Of a stretch of DNA of 26,660 bases, positions 14,989-23,482 are shown one piece after another. A program made the translations under genes and the position numbers. The DNA is from Thermoflexales bacterium. Its GTDB lineage: Bacteria; Chloroflexota; Anaerolineae; Fen-1058. The stretch covers positions 1 to 26,660 of the forward strand of contig JAFGFO010000431.1 of assembly GCA_016931085.1 (NCBI GenBank), written 5' to 3'. The first letter of the stretch is position 1. Every line of letters begins with the position of its first letter. The notes beneath the pieces were generated by a model, which did not search any database, had not been told where the DNA came from, and saw only the letters and a program-made list of their open reading frames with translations.

Positions 14989-16593
14989 ATGAAAATCGGC
15001 AGAACGCAAATCATCTTTTTCGCCATCGTCGGCCTGGCGGCCATCGTGGTGTGTGGCTCGCTGGCCTACACCCAGTTGAAGCCAGTCCTCTCGCCCACCC
15101 CAACGCTTGGGCCGGGCGTGACCCCCATCATCGACGTCAACCTGGAATCGCCGCCGCCCATTTTCGCCCCCAGCTACAAGGCCGGCGACGGCTTGCCGGT
15201 TTATGTCTGCGGGGCGGACGCCTTTGGCAGTTACTTTACCCTGCAGCAAATGCAAATGTCGGGCAAGGACGTCGATCACGGCTTCCACCTCGGAGTAGTG
15301 CCTTTCGCCTTGGATGGCGACCCGGCTTACGACGTTTCTGAGGAGCAGCGCACGGCTTTGCTCAACAGCGGCCAGTGGGACTGCCTGTTGACCACGCTGG
15401 ACTCGGTCGCGCTGTCCAGCCCGGGCGTGGTGACGGCCATTGTGGACGAGAGCGCTGGCGCGGACCAGTTGTGGGCGCGCGACGTGCCCACGATCAATGA
15501 CCTGCGCGGCAAGCGTATCGCCTTCTCGCGGGGCAGCGTGGGCGAGTATTTCGTCTACTACACGCTCTCGATCGCTCGCCTCAACCCGCGCTTTGACGTG
15601 ACGCTGGTGCCCAAGGACAGCGTGGCCGAGGCGGTCGAGGCCTTCAACGCCGGGCAGGCCGATGCCGTGGCCGGCTGGGAGCCGGATATCTACGAGGCTG
15701 AAAAGGGTGGCGGCAAGCCGCTGCTCAGCTCGGCCCAGATGCGCATCGTCATCGACGTCGTCGTCACCTCCCGCCAGTCGATTGCCAACAAGGCCAACAC
15801 CGTCCAGTCCTTTCACGACGCCTGGTTCGACACCATGAAAGCGCAGGTCGAGAATTTTGACACGGCCGCGGCGCACATCGCGCAGTGGGGGCACAACGAC
15901 TGGAGTTTCGTCTACCCCGACAGCGCCAGCGCCGATCTGAGGACCTGGCTCGAGCACGTGGCCCAGGCCGACCTGGGCGATAACGCCTTCGTCATGCGAG
16001 ACACCAGCCCCATCGTCAATCGCTTGGACATCGCGCGGCGCGTGTGGGCCGCTTCCGGCGCTGAAGCGCCCAAGGACGAGGTGGCCAGCTTGATCAATCC
16101 CGGTTTTGTCTCCCGCTCGGCCGCCCAGGCCCAGCTCCAGGCGAACGGCAAGCCGGTCAACGACAGTTTTTCCATCTCGGCCAAGCTCGACCTGTCCGGT
16201 GTCGGCGGCGACGACGCGGCCACCCTGGCTGTCTTGCCCTGCAGTCGCTTTAACTTCGTGCCTGAATCGACCGAGCTGACCCTGGAGTCGCGCCGCATCC
16301 TGGACGACTGCGCGCTGCCCACGCTGCAGCAGAGCGTCGGCCTGTTCCTGCGCGTCAAGGGCTGCTCGGCCTGGCCTGGCCCTCCCGGCACCTACACCGA
16401 GCAAGAGATCCTGGATTTTGCCAGGGCGCGTGCCCAGTCAGTAGTGGATTACCTGGCTTCACAGGGCATCGACCGCACGCGTTTTGTCGTGGAAGCTACC
16501 CTGCCGCCGCCAGAGCACCGCGAGACCGAGGACGCCGATCTGCAGGCGCAAGATCGCTACGTGGAAATGACCCTGGTGACGGTCGGGAGATAA
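14989..16593 (+). CDS. Membrane-anchored NMT1/SsuA-like substrate-binding protein with OmpA-like C-terminal domain (534 residues)
   Basis: Residues about 7-28 are a single hydrophobic segment (IIFFAIVGLAAIVVCGSLAY), followed by a Pro/Thr-rich linker. Residues about 60-360 resemble the periplasmic-binding fold of NMT1/taurine-type ABC transporters: DCLLTTLDS, LRGKRIAFSRGS, EYFVYYTLSIA, AVEAFNAGQADAVAGWEPD and a later F-x-DAWFDTMK helix. Residues about 410-530 look like an OmpA-type peptidoglycan-binding domain: FVPESTELTLESRRILDD, then FARARAQSVVDYLASQGID and RFVVEA. The product is probably extracytoplasmic, membrane-tethered and able to contact peptidoglycan. AAAGGAG lies 6 bases before ATG 14989. 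The stop codon overlaps the ribosome binding site of the next gene, so the two are in one operon. No permease or ATPase gene is adjacent. The ligand is unknown. Confidence 0.85.
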   Translation: MKIGRTQIIFFAIVGLAAIVVCGSLAYTQLKPVLSPTPTLGPGVTPIIDVNLESPPPIFAPSYKAGDGLPVYVCGADAFGSYFTLQQMQMSGKDVDHGFHLGVVPFALDGDPAYDVSEEQRTALLNSGQWDCLLTTLDSVALSSPGVVTAIVDESAGADQLWARDVPTINDLRGKRIAFSRGSVGEYFVYYTLSIARLNPRFDVTLVPKDSVAEAVEAFNAGQADAVAGWEPDIYEAEKGGGKPLLSSAQMRIVIDVVVTSRQSIANKANTVQSFHDAWFDTMKAQVENFDTAAAHIAQWGHNDWSFVYPDSASADLRTWLEHVAQADLGDNAFVMRDTSPIVNRLDIARRVWAASGAEAPKDEVASLINPGFVSRSAAQAQLQANGKPVNDSFSISAKLDLSGVGGDDAATLAVLPCSRFNFVPESTELTLESRRILDDCALPTLQQSVGLFLRVKGCSAWPGPPGTYTEQEILDFARARAQSVVDYLASQGIDRTRFVVEATLPPPEHRETEDADLQAQDRYVEMTLVTVGR

Positions 16594-16602
16594 GGAGGTG
16601 CC

Positions 16603-18258
16603 ATGATGCAAGCAAAACGTTCCTTTGCTGTTCTGTGCCTGGCCGTGGTCCTGGGGTTAGCTAGCCTGGCGTGTGGGAGTTCGCCCAGTATCTTGCCCTC
16701 CAATGCGGTTGCGATCGAGGTGCGGGCCAACACCAGTTTGACCCCCTGGCTCTCGAGTGCAGTCGCGGCCTTTAACAAGGCGAATGTGAAAACATCCGGC
16801 GGAAGGCCAGTGTTCGTCAACTTGAGCACGGCCGAGTCGGGCCAGGCTGTGATCGATATGAGCGCGGGCGGCGAGCTGCCGGCACTGTGGATAGCCGATA
16901 ACGAGGTCTGGGTGAATGTCCTGGCTGATCAGGGCCAGGCCAGCTTCCAGGGCCAGTGCGCCAGCGTCGCCCAAAGCCCTATGGTGATCGCCTTGTGGCA
17001 GCCGATTGCCGAGTCCTTGGGCTGGCCGGGCCGCTCGCTGGGGTGGTTGGACATCGGCAGCCTGGCGGCCGACCCGCCGGCCTGGGCCTATTACAGCGGC
17101 GGCCAATTTGGCTCGGCTCTGCGCATAGGCCACACCCACCCAGGCTTGTCGGCCACCGGCGCCAATACCTTGCTGGCCGTTGTCCAGGCGGCCCAATCGA
17201 AGACCGAGGCGGTCACGGCGGCCGAAATTCAACAGCCGATCGTCCAGGCCTCGGTGGGGACTTTTGAGGGCGCGGTGGCCTGGTTCAGTACCTCCACCGA
17301 GCAGTTGGGCCAGACGATGCGCGAGCGGGGCATCAGCTACCTGGGCGCCGCCGTGGTCTATGAAAGTACGGTGGTGAACTATGGCGGCGGAGACCCGGCA
17401 CTCGTCCCCATCTATCCCTTCGAGGGCACCTTTATGGCCACTCACCCGGCCTGTGTGAACAGTGCCGATAGCCCAGAAGCCCAGGAGGCCGCGCTGCTTT
17501 TCCGCGATTATCTGCTGAAGAAAGAGGCGCAGCAGTTGGCGGTAGCGAATGGCTTGCGCCCGGTCAGTACGGAAGTGACCCTGGGCGCTCCCCTGGATGC
17601 CGCCCACGGCGTCGATTTATCGCAGCCCAAGGTGATCTTTGGCCAGCCCAGCGTCGAGACCTTGTACGCGGCCCAGGCCTTGTGGCAGGCGGCGCGCAAA
17701 GACGTTTACCTCGTCATGCTGCTCGACACCTCGGGCAGCATGAGCGGCGACAAGATGGAAGCCATGCGGCAGTCGGCCATTCAATTCGTGCAGCAAATGG
17801 GGGACGACGATTTCATCACCGTCATTAGCTTTGCCAGCCAGCCCACCGTCCTGGTCTATAATCAGCAAGTGGGGCCGGCCCGGCCCGAGATTATCAAGGC
17901 TCTGCAGGCGATGCAGGCCGTTGGCAAGACGGCCATGTACGATGCGATCGGCGAGGGCGCCCGGCTGGTCGCCGAGTCCTCCTCTTCTCAACGCAGCAAC
18001 GCCATGGTGGTGCTGACCGACGGCAAGGACAACAGCAGCGTCACATATCGCTTCAACCAGCAGTTGATCGCGGCGGCCACGGCTCACGACACGACGGTCT
18101 TTACGATCGCCTACGGCGCGGACGCCGAAAAGGAGAGCATGACCGAGCTGGCCAGCCGGGCCAACGGCAACTTTTACCTGGGCACCGAGGCCAACATCGC
18201 CGCCATCTACCAAGAGATGTCGGCCGCTTTCGGCGGCAGCGTGGGAATCGGGCGCTAA
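16603..18258 (+). CDS. Probable lipoprotein combining a solute-binding domain with a VWA domain (551 residues)
   Basis: An N-terminal signal (RSFAVLCLAVVLGLASLACGS) ends with a lipobox-like SLAC, Cys24, although the -3 residue is Ser rather than the usual Leu. Residues about 35-340 resemble an extracellular solute-binding protein of the ABC type (VRANTSLTPWLSSAVAAFNK at the start, EAQEAALLFRDYLLKKEAQQ near the end). Residues about 368-545 are a von Willebrand factor A domain with a complete MIDAS: DTSGSMS starting at D375, the T of VGKTAMYDAI, and the Asp of VLTDGKD. VWA domains bind ligands through a chelated divalent cation. AAGGAGGTG immediately follows the previous stop codon; ATG 16603 and ATG 16606 are both possible, and 16606 has the better spacing. 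A strong terminator follows the gene. Confidence 0.87.
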   Translation: MMQAKRSFAVLCLAVVLGLASLACGSSPSILPSNAVAIEVRANTSLTPWLSSAVAAFNKANVKTSGGRPVFVNLSTAESGQAVIDMSAGGELPALWIADNEVWVNVLADQGQASFQGQCASVAQSPMVIALWQPIAESLGWPGRSLGWLDIGSLAADPPAWAYYSGGQFGSALRIGHTHPGLSATGANTLLAVVQAAQSKTEAVTAAEIQQPIVQASVGTFEGAVAWFSTSTEQLGQTMRERGISYLGAAVVYESTVVNYGGGDPALVPIYPFEGTFMATHPACVNSADSPEAQEAALLFRDYLLKKEAQQLAVANGLRPVSTEVTLGAPLDAAHGVDLSQPKVIFGQPSVETLYAAQALWQAARKDVYLVMLLDTSGSMSGDKMEAMRQSAIQFVQQMGDDDFITVISFASQPTVLVYNQQVGPARPEIIKALQAMQAVGKTAMYDAIGEGARLVAESSSSQRSNAMVVLTDGKDNSSVTYRFNQQLIAAATAHDTTVFTIAYGADAEKESMTELASRANGNFYLGTEANIAAIYQEMSAAFGGSVGIGR

Positions 18259-18261
18259 ATC

Positions 18262-18281
18262 CCTCCCCTGGATGGGGGAGG
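18262..18281. repeat. C/G-rich hairpin downstream of the VWA gene
   Basis: CCTCCCC (18262-18268) pairs perfectly with GGGGAGG (18275-18281) around a six-base loop, directly after the stop codon, and is followed by a purine-rich GAGGAGGGGGTGGG stretch. It resembles common CTCCCC...GGGGAG intergenic repeats. There is no U-tract, so termination is left to the next hairpin. Confidence 0.5.
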
Positions 18282-18305
18282 TGAGGAGGGGGTGGGTGTA
18301 GGACT

Positions 18306-18345
18306 ACCTCCCCGAAAGCTCAAAGCTTTCGGGGAGGTCTTTTGT
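18306..18345 (+). terminator. Rho-independent terminator of the substrate-binding/VWA operon
   Basis: ACCTCCCCGAAAGCT (18306-18320) and AGCTTTCGGGGAGGT (18324-18338) form a perfect 15-bp stem with a three-base loop (CAA), followed by CTTTTGTT. This is the clearest terminator in the window and separates the operon from the glycogen genes. Confidence 0.9.
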
Positions 18346-18406
18346 TGTGGCGTTCTTCGGCCGGCTGTGGTACAATGATGTTTCGGGGCGTAGCAAATCC
18401 GGGCCG

Positions 18407-18435
18407 TTTGTATATACGCTATCTTGTGGTATGAT
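18407..18435 (+). promoter_or_regulatory. Possible extended -10 promoter of the glycogen operon
   Basis: TATGAT (18430-18435) is preceded by TGG, giving the extended TGnTATGAT form. The -35 position 17 bases away reads TTTGTA, which is weak, as is usual for extended -10 promoters. A second candidate, TACAAT at 18371-18376, has no good -35. A small CCCC-GTTT-GGGG hairpin falls close to the predicted transcript start. The leader also has a CCTGAAACCTGAAAC stretch (18470-18484). Confidence 0.45.
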
Positions 18436-18507
18436 TACCCCCGTTTGGGGTTATTGTGGAATAGCCTGGCCTGAAACCTGAAACTATATAATTGAGGAGT
18501 AAGTGAC

Positions 18508-19944
18508 ATGAAAGTCCTCTTTTTGGCAGCAGAGGTCTCTCCCTATATCAAGGTGGGAGGGCTAGCCGATGTGGCTCGCTCGCTGCCCCGCGCCTTGCGC
18601 GCGTTGGGGCACGATGTGCGTGTGGCCATGCCGCGTTACAAGGCTGTGGACGGCAAAAAGTTCGAGTTGACCAAGGTGGGGGAACCCTTCTCCGTCCCGC
18701 TTGGCCCGAGCTTGCGTCGCACCGAGGCGGAATTGGGACAGGTGGATGGCGTACCCACGTATTTAATCTGGGACGAGCAGTACTTTGGCCGCGAGAGGGT
18801 GTACGCTTACGACGACGACGCGCAGCGCTTTGTCTTTTGGGGCCGAGCGGCGCTCGAGCTGGTCAAGAGCCTGGATTGGCAGCCTGACGTGATCCACGCC
18901 AACGACTGGCACGCGGCGTGCGTGCCGGCGTGTGTGGCCACGACCTTGCGGCGCGACCCATTTTTTGCGCCGTGCGCAACGGTGTACACCATTCACAATC
19001 TGGCCTATCATGGCACTACCGGCAATACGATTCTGTTGTTTGCCGGACTGGAAGGTCACGTGCAACACCTGGACGTCGAAGCGCCTGGTACCGTGAACTG
19101 GATGGCCAAGGGAATCGCTTACAGCGATGTGATCAACACAGTTAGCCCGCGCTATGCTCAGGAAATCCTCACGCCGGAATACGGCTGCGGCATGCACGAT
19201 CTGCTCAAGACGCGCAAGGGGCGGCTGTCAGGCATCCTGAATGGCGTCGATTACGAGCTGTGGAATCCGGCGACTGACCCTGCTCTCGCCCAGCCCTTCG
19301 ACGTGGAGCGCCTGGGCGAGCGCGCGCTCAATAAGGCCGCTCTCCAGCGGGCAGTCGGCTTGCCGGTCCGTGATGACGTGCCGCTGTTGGGCATGGTCAC
19401 ACGCCTGGTCGATATGAAGGGTTTTGACCTGCTGGCGTCCGTCTTGGACCGGCTTATGATGCGCGACGTTCAATTTGTCCTCTTGGGCACGGGCGACCCT
19501 CAATATGAAGAGTTGTTCGGCGCGCTGCCGCGCCGCTTCCCGCAGAAAGCAGCCGTTGTCCTCCGCTTTGATGAGGCGCTGGCTCAACAGATCTATGCTG
19601 GAACGGATCTGTTCCTGATGCCCAGCCGCTTTGAGCCGTGTGGCTTGGGGCAAATCATCGCTATGCATTATGGCAGCTTGCCCGTGGTGCGCGCGACCGG
19701 CGGCCTGGCTACCACGGTGGTGGACTATACCACGTCCAAGAGCAGGGGGACGGGCTTTGTTTTTGCCGATTATACGGCCGATGCTTTGTGGGACGCTGTC
19801 CAACGTGCCCTCGATGCCTATACCAACAAAAAGATCTGGCGCTCTTTGCAAGTGCGCGCGATGAAAGCCGATTTTTCGTGGACGGCTTCAGCCCACAAGT
19901 ATGCCGAACTGTACGAAAAAGCCATCAAGTTTCACCAGAAATAG
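18508..19944 (+). CDS. glgA: Glycogen synthase (ADP-glucose starch/glycogen synthase, GT5)
   Basis: The enzyme transfers glucose from ADP-glucose to the non-reducing end of an alpha-1,4-glucan in the cytoplasm. The N-terminus has the family start (MKVLFLAAEVSPYIKVGGLA) with the KVGGL nucleotide-sugar motif at about residues 15-19. Further family segments are DVIHANDWHA, YTIHNLAYHG, SPRYAQEILTPEYGCGM, ILNGVDYELWNP and the C-terminal E-x7-E region, seen as SRFEPCGLGQIIAMHYGSLP with TGGLATTV following. The length of 478 residues is normal for bacterial GlgA. GAGGAG lies upstream of ATG 18508. It is the first gene of a four-gene alpha-glucan operon and is followed by glgC after a 40-base gap that contains a perfect palindrome. 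Confidence 0.95.
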   Translation: MKVLFLAAEVSPYIKVGGLADVARSLPRALRALGHDVRVAMPRYKAVDGKKFELTKVGEPFSVPLGPSLRRTEAELGQVDGVPTYLIWDEQYFGRERVYAYDDDAQRFVFWGRAALELVKSLDWQPDVIHANDWHAACVPACVATTLRRDPFFAPCATVYTIHNLAYHGTTGNTILLFAGLEGHVQHLDVEAPGTVNWMAKGIAYSDVINTVSPRYAQEILTPEYGCGMHDLLKTRKGRLSGILNGVDYELWNPATDPALAQPFDVERLGERALNKAALQRAVGLPVRDDVPLLGMVTRLVDMKGFDLLASVLDRLMMRDVQFVLLGTGDPQYEELFGALPRRFPQKAAVVLRFDEALAQQIYAGTDLFLMPSRFEPCGLGQIIAMHYGSLPVVRATGGLATTVVDYTTSKSRGTGFVFADYTADALWDAVQRALDAYTNKKIWRSLQVRAMKADFSWTASAHKYAELYEKAIKFHQK

Positions 19945-19972
19945 TAGGGGCGGGTTTCAAACCCGCCCCTAC
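19944..19972. repeat. Perfect palindrome GTAGGGGCGGGTTT-C-AAACCCGCCCCTAC between glgA and glgC
   Basis: Fourteen bases on each side of a single C are exact reverse complements, starting at the last base of the glgA stop codon. In RNA this gives a 13-bp stem with a three-base loop. There is no U-tract, and the ATG of glgC follows 12 bases later. It is of a type I know as a frequent interspersed intergenic palindrome in Chloroflexota and other bacteria; this was not checked here. It could tune expression of glgA relative to glgC. Confidence 0.85.
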
Positions 19973-19984
19973 CTGGGATTAATT

Positions 19985-21268
19985 ATGAAAGCTTTGGCCA
20001 TGATCCTGGCAGGCGGTGAAGGGCGGCGTTTGAGCATTTTATCGCAAAAACGCGCCAAGCCGGCGGTTCCTTTTGCTGGCAAGTACCGCATCATCGATTT
20101 TGTCCTGTCAAATTGCTGCAACTCGGGCATTTACACGGTGGGCATTTGTACCCAGTATCGCCCTCGCTCGCTTAACGATCACATCCGCACCGGTGCGCCG
20201 TGGGACATGGATCGCATGAGCGGCGGGGTGACGCTGCTCCAGCCTTACCTGGGGCGCAGCGACTCGGATTGGTATTCGGGCACGGCCGACGCCATCCAGC
20301 AAAATTTCGACTTTGTTCGCCATTACGACCCCGAGCTAGTGCTGGTTTTGGGCGGCGATCACATCTACAAGATGAATTACGACAAGCTGGTGGATTTCCA
20401 CACCGACCACCAGGCGGACTTGACCGTGGCCGCGCGGCAAGTCCCGCTCGAAGAGGCCAGCCGCATGGGCATCCTGGAGGTGGATCAAGATCAGCGCGTG
20501 ATCAGCTTTGAGGAAAAGCCTATCGAGCCTAAGGGTAGCCTGGCGTCTATGGGGACCTATGTCTTTAGCACCGAGGCGCTGAGCGCTGTCTTGCGCGAGG
20601 ATGCCGTGCGTAAGGATTCAACCCACGACTTTGGTAAAAACATCATGCCGGTCATGATTGACCGCTACCGCGTCTACGCCTATCCTTTTTCGGACTATTG
20701 GGTTGACGTGGGGACAGTGCAGGCGTATTGGGAGACCCACATGGATTTGCTGGCCGACACGCCGCCGCTCGATTTGAACGACCGCGAGTGGGTCATTCAC
20801 ACTCGCAGCGAGGAGCGCCCGCCGGCCAATTTGCGCACCGGGGCGACCGTGCTGCACAGCTTGATCAGCGATGGCTGCTGTATTGAGGGTACGGTCGAGT
20901 ATAGTGTTCTCAGCCCGGGCGTGCGCGTGGAACGTGGTGCAGTCGTCCGTTACAGCATCGTGATGACCGATTCCACGATCGAACAGGCGGCAGTGGTCGA
21001 TCGGAGTATCTTGGATAAGAAAGTAGTGGTTGGAAGTGGGGCACAGCTTGGTCATGGCACAGACTACAGCCCTAACCGTCTGGCTGACTTGAACTCCGGC
21101 ATCTCGCTGGTGGGCAAGTCGGCTGCCATCCCGCCGGGAATGCGCGTGGGGCGCAACTGTGTCATCGCCAGCGAGGTGGCCGCCGATGACTTTGGGGGCA
21201 CGAGCGTGCCCAGTGGGACGATCGTCGATCCAAGCCGCGGAGCTGCGAGCGGGGGGGAAATAGCTTGA
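19985..21268 (+). CDS. glgC: Glucose-1-phosphate adenylyltransferase (ADP-glucose pyrophosphorylase)
   Basis: It makes ADP-glucose from glucose-1-phosphate and ATP, the donor used by GlgA, and is usually the regulated step. Landmarks in order: [20 protein letters not shown] (nucleotide-binding loop, with LSILS where many relatives have LxPLT), [51 protein letters not shown] (catalytic Asp), [14 protein letters not shown] (glucose-1-phosphate binding), [15 protein letters not shown] and [13 protein letters not shown]. The last ~120 residues are left-handed beta-helix hexapeptides. At 427 residues it has the family's usual length. ATG 19985 is chosen because the upstream in-frame extension from 19901 overlaps glgA and reads through the palindrome. 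No strong ribosome binding site is visible. Its TGA overlaps the ATG of the next gene. Confidence 0.95.
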   Translation: MKALAMILAGGEGRRLSILSQKRAKPAVPFAGKYRIIDFVLSNCCNSGIYTVGICTQYRPRSLNDHIRTGAPWDMDRMSGGVTLLQPYLGRSDSDWYSGTADAIQQNFDFVRHYDPELVLVLGGDHIYKMNYDKLVDFHTDHQADLTVAARQVPLEEASRMGILEVDQDQRVISFEEKPIEPKGSLASMGTYVFSTEALSAVLREDAVRKDSTHDFGKNIMPVMIDRYRVYAYPFSDYWVDVGTVQAYWETHMDLLADTPPLDLNDREWVIHTRSEERPPANLRTGATVLHSLISDGCCIEGTVEYSVLSPGVRVERGAVVRYSIVMTDSTIEQAAVVDRSILDKKVVVGSGAQLGHGTDYSPNRLADLNSGISLVGKSAAIPPGMRVGRNCVIASEVAADDFGGTSVPSGTIVDPSRGAASGGEIA

Positions 21269-23481
21269 TGGGCAAGATTCATCTTTCACTGGCTTTCCAC
21301 AATCACCAGCCGATAGGCAACTTTGATTGGATTTTTGATGACGCCACCCGCTTGGCTTACGAGCCGATGATCGCTGCCTTGGAGCGCCATCCTGGCGTGC
21401 GCCTGGCGCTCCATTACACGGGACCGCTGCGCGATTGGCTGGTTGCGCGCCGCCCTGATCTGCTCAAGCGGGTGCGAGCGCTGGTCAGGCGTGGCCAGGT
21501 GGAGGTCATGAGCGGGGCTTACTACGAGCCGGTGTTGTTGGCTTTGCCGGATGCCGACAAGCTGGGCCAAATCAACAAGATGACGCGGGCCATCCAGAAG
21601 GATTTTGCTTACCAAGCTGGCGGCGCCTGGCTGGCCGAGCGTGTGTGGGAACCGCATTTGCCCAAGCCCTTAGCGGAAGCTGGCATCCAGTACACCATCC
21701 TCGACGACACGCACTTTGGATACGTTGGCTTGTCTGGTGACCAGTTGTTAGGCTACTATATCACGGAGGAGCAAGGCCACTCGATCAAGATTTTCCCCTC
21801 ACTCAAGTATTTGCGTTATGCCCTCCCCTGGAAGCCTGTGTCAGAGATTATTGACTGGCTGCGCGCCCAGGCTGACGAGGCGGGGACGCGGGTGGCCGTG
21901 ATGGGCGACGACGGTGAAAAGTTCGGCCTGTGGCCTGGCAGCTATGAGCACTGTTGGAAGCGTTGCTGGGATACGGAAGGCGGCTGGGTCGAGAGCTTTT
22001 TCACGGCCCTGGAGGCGAACGCTGACTGGTTGGTGACGACGCCGCCGGGCGAGTACGCGGCGGCTGAGGCGCCAGCCGGGCGGGTCTACTTGCCGGCAGC
22101 CGCCTACGATGAGATGACCGAATGGGCCTTGCCGGCCGAGGCCAACGCCGACATGGTCGAGCTTAAACAGCGCTTGCAAGACGAGGGGCGCGACGACGTC
22201 TTGCGTTTTTTGAAAGGCGGTATCTGGCGCGGCTTTATGACCAAGTACCCGGAGATCAATACGATGCACAAAAAGATGCTGTACGTGAGCGACAAGGTGC
22301 ATCGCATCAAGAATCGCGCCGCGCGCGTGCAGGCCCTGGACGCCCTGTGGGCCGGGCAGTGCAATTGCCCGTACTGGCACGGCCTGTTCGGCGGCATCTA
22401 CCTGCTTCACATTCGTGAAGCGGCCTATGAGCGCTTGATCGCGGCCGAAAGATTGGCCGATGCCCAGTCTCACATCTCGCCAGCCTGGGCGGAAGCCTAC
22501 CTGGGCGATGTGGATCGAGACGGCCGTGACGAAGTGATCTTATCGAATGGCCCCCAGAGCCTGACTTTTGCGCCGGCAGTTGGCGGCGTCTTGTTGGGGT
22601 GGGACTGGCGCGGCAAGGGTGTGAACCTGGTCAATACGATGACCCGCCGGCCCGAAGGCTACCATCGTATTTTGCGGCGGGCCGCCGAGCGCGGCGAGTT
22701 GGTGGTCGCCGGCCAGGGGACAGGGGAGGCGATTTTGCGGCCCGGCCAGGTTCGCGTCAAGGAAGCTGGGCTGGAGACGAAACTGTTTTACGATTGGTAC
22801 CGGCGCGCCAGCCTGGTCGATCACTTTATGCCAAGCTCTGTGACGCTGGACGAATTTTCTCGCTGCCACTATACCGAGTGGGGAGATTTTGTGGACCAGC
22901 CCTACACGGCCACGATCACTCACCCCTTTGACCAGGACATGCCCAGCCCTCTTCCCGGCGCGGGGGCAGATCCGAACCCGGAGCGGGTGGTGCTCGCGCT
23001 GATGCGTGAGGGCTACGTGTGGCAGGCTGAACAACGCTGCCCGCTGCGGCTCGAAAAGACGATCAGCTTGGTAGCCGGGCGCTTGACCCTGCATGTGGCC
23101 TATCGCTTGACGAACCTGGGCCAGTCGCCAATTTCTGCTCGCTTTGGCGTAGAAACCAACTGGGGGCTTTCGGGCGGCGATGGACCGCAAGCCTATTCGG
23201 TATGGCCCGGTGGAAACCTGGTGCGCCTGAATGAGGTGCACGCGACGGAGGACGTGTGTGAGGCGGCCCTGGTGAACGAATGGTATGGGCGTGTCATTAT
23301 GCACTGGGAGGGGGGGGACTGCCGAACAGCTAGCTGGTGGCAGTTCCCTATCGAAACGATCAGTAATAGCGAGTCTGGCTTTGAGTGTGTCTACCAGGGC
23401 ACCTGCGTATTGACGCATTGGCCCTTGGAGCTGGCTCCTGGCTCGAGCTGGGAAACGACGCTTTACTTTAAACTACACTGA
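21268..23481 (+). CDS. GH57 4-alpha-glucanotransferase/alpha-amylase-type enzyme (737 residues)
   Basis: All five GH57 motifs are visible: HNHQP (residues 11-15), GQVEVMSGAYYEPVL, WLAERVWEP with the nucleophile Glu at 124, GDDGEKFGLWP with the acid/base Asp at 214 or 215, and EMTEWALP. The numbering almost matches the well-studied Thermococcus litoralis 4-alpha-glucanotransferase (Glu123, Asp214; from memory). The middle region, with YLRYALPWKP, NTMHKKMLYVSDKVH and CPYWHGLFGGIYL, corresponds to the central domain of this group, and GVNLVNTMTRRPEGYHRIL starts a C-terminal beta domain (DUF1926 type). Transfer of alpha-1,4-glucan segments is more likely than simple hydrolysis. ATG 21268 overlaps the glgC stop (TGATG), with a G-run at 21251-21257 upstream, so translation is probably coupled. 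No signal peptide; cytoplasmic. Confidence 0.9.
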   Translation: MGKIHLSLAFHNHQPIGNFDWIFDDATRLAYEPMIAALERHPGVRLALHYTGPLRDWLVARRPDLLKRVRALVRRGQVEVMSGAYYEPVLLALPDADKLGQINKMTRAIQKDFAYQAGGAWLAERVWEPHLPKPLAEAGIQYTILDDTHFGYVGLSGDQLLGYYITEEQGHSIKIFPSLKYLRYALPWKPVSEIIDWLRAQADEAGTRVAVMGDDGEKFGLWPGSYEHCWKRCWDTEGGWVESFFTALEANADWLVTTPPGEYAAAEAPAGRVYLPAAAYDEMTEWALPAEANADMVELKQRLQDEGRDDVLRFLKGGIWRGFMTKYPEINTMHKKMLYVSDKVHRIKNRAARVQALDALWAGQCNCPYWHGLFGGIYLLHIREAAYERLIAAERLADAQSHISPAWAEAYLGDVDRDGRDEVILSNGPQSLTFAPAVGGVLLGWDWRGKGVNLVNTMTRRPEGYHRILRRAAERGELVVAGQGTGEAILRPGQVRVKEAGLETKLFYDWYRRASLVDHFMPSSVTLDEFSRCHYTEWGDFVDQPYTATITHPFDQDMPSPLPGAGADPNPERVVLALMREGYVWQAEQRCPLRLEKTISLVAGRLTLHVAYRLTNLGQSPISARFGVETNWGLSGGDGPQAYSVWPGGNLVRLNEVHATEDVCEAALVNEWYGRVIMHWEGGDCRTASWWQFPIETISNSESGFECVYQGTCVLTHWPLELAPGSSWETTLYFKLH

Positions 23482-23482
23482 T

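Noticed and set aside
14968..16404. 478-residue minus-strand frame over the OmpA-like substrate-binding gene, and a similar one at 13429-14892
   Set aside because: Both are antisense to genes with clear domains, have shadow-type composition and no ribosome binding site.
19901..19984. Earlier start for glgC overlapping glgA
   Set aside because: The extension overlaps the glgA 3' end and translates the palindrome; GlgC homologues start at about the [13 protein letters not shown] position.
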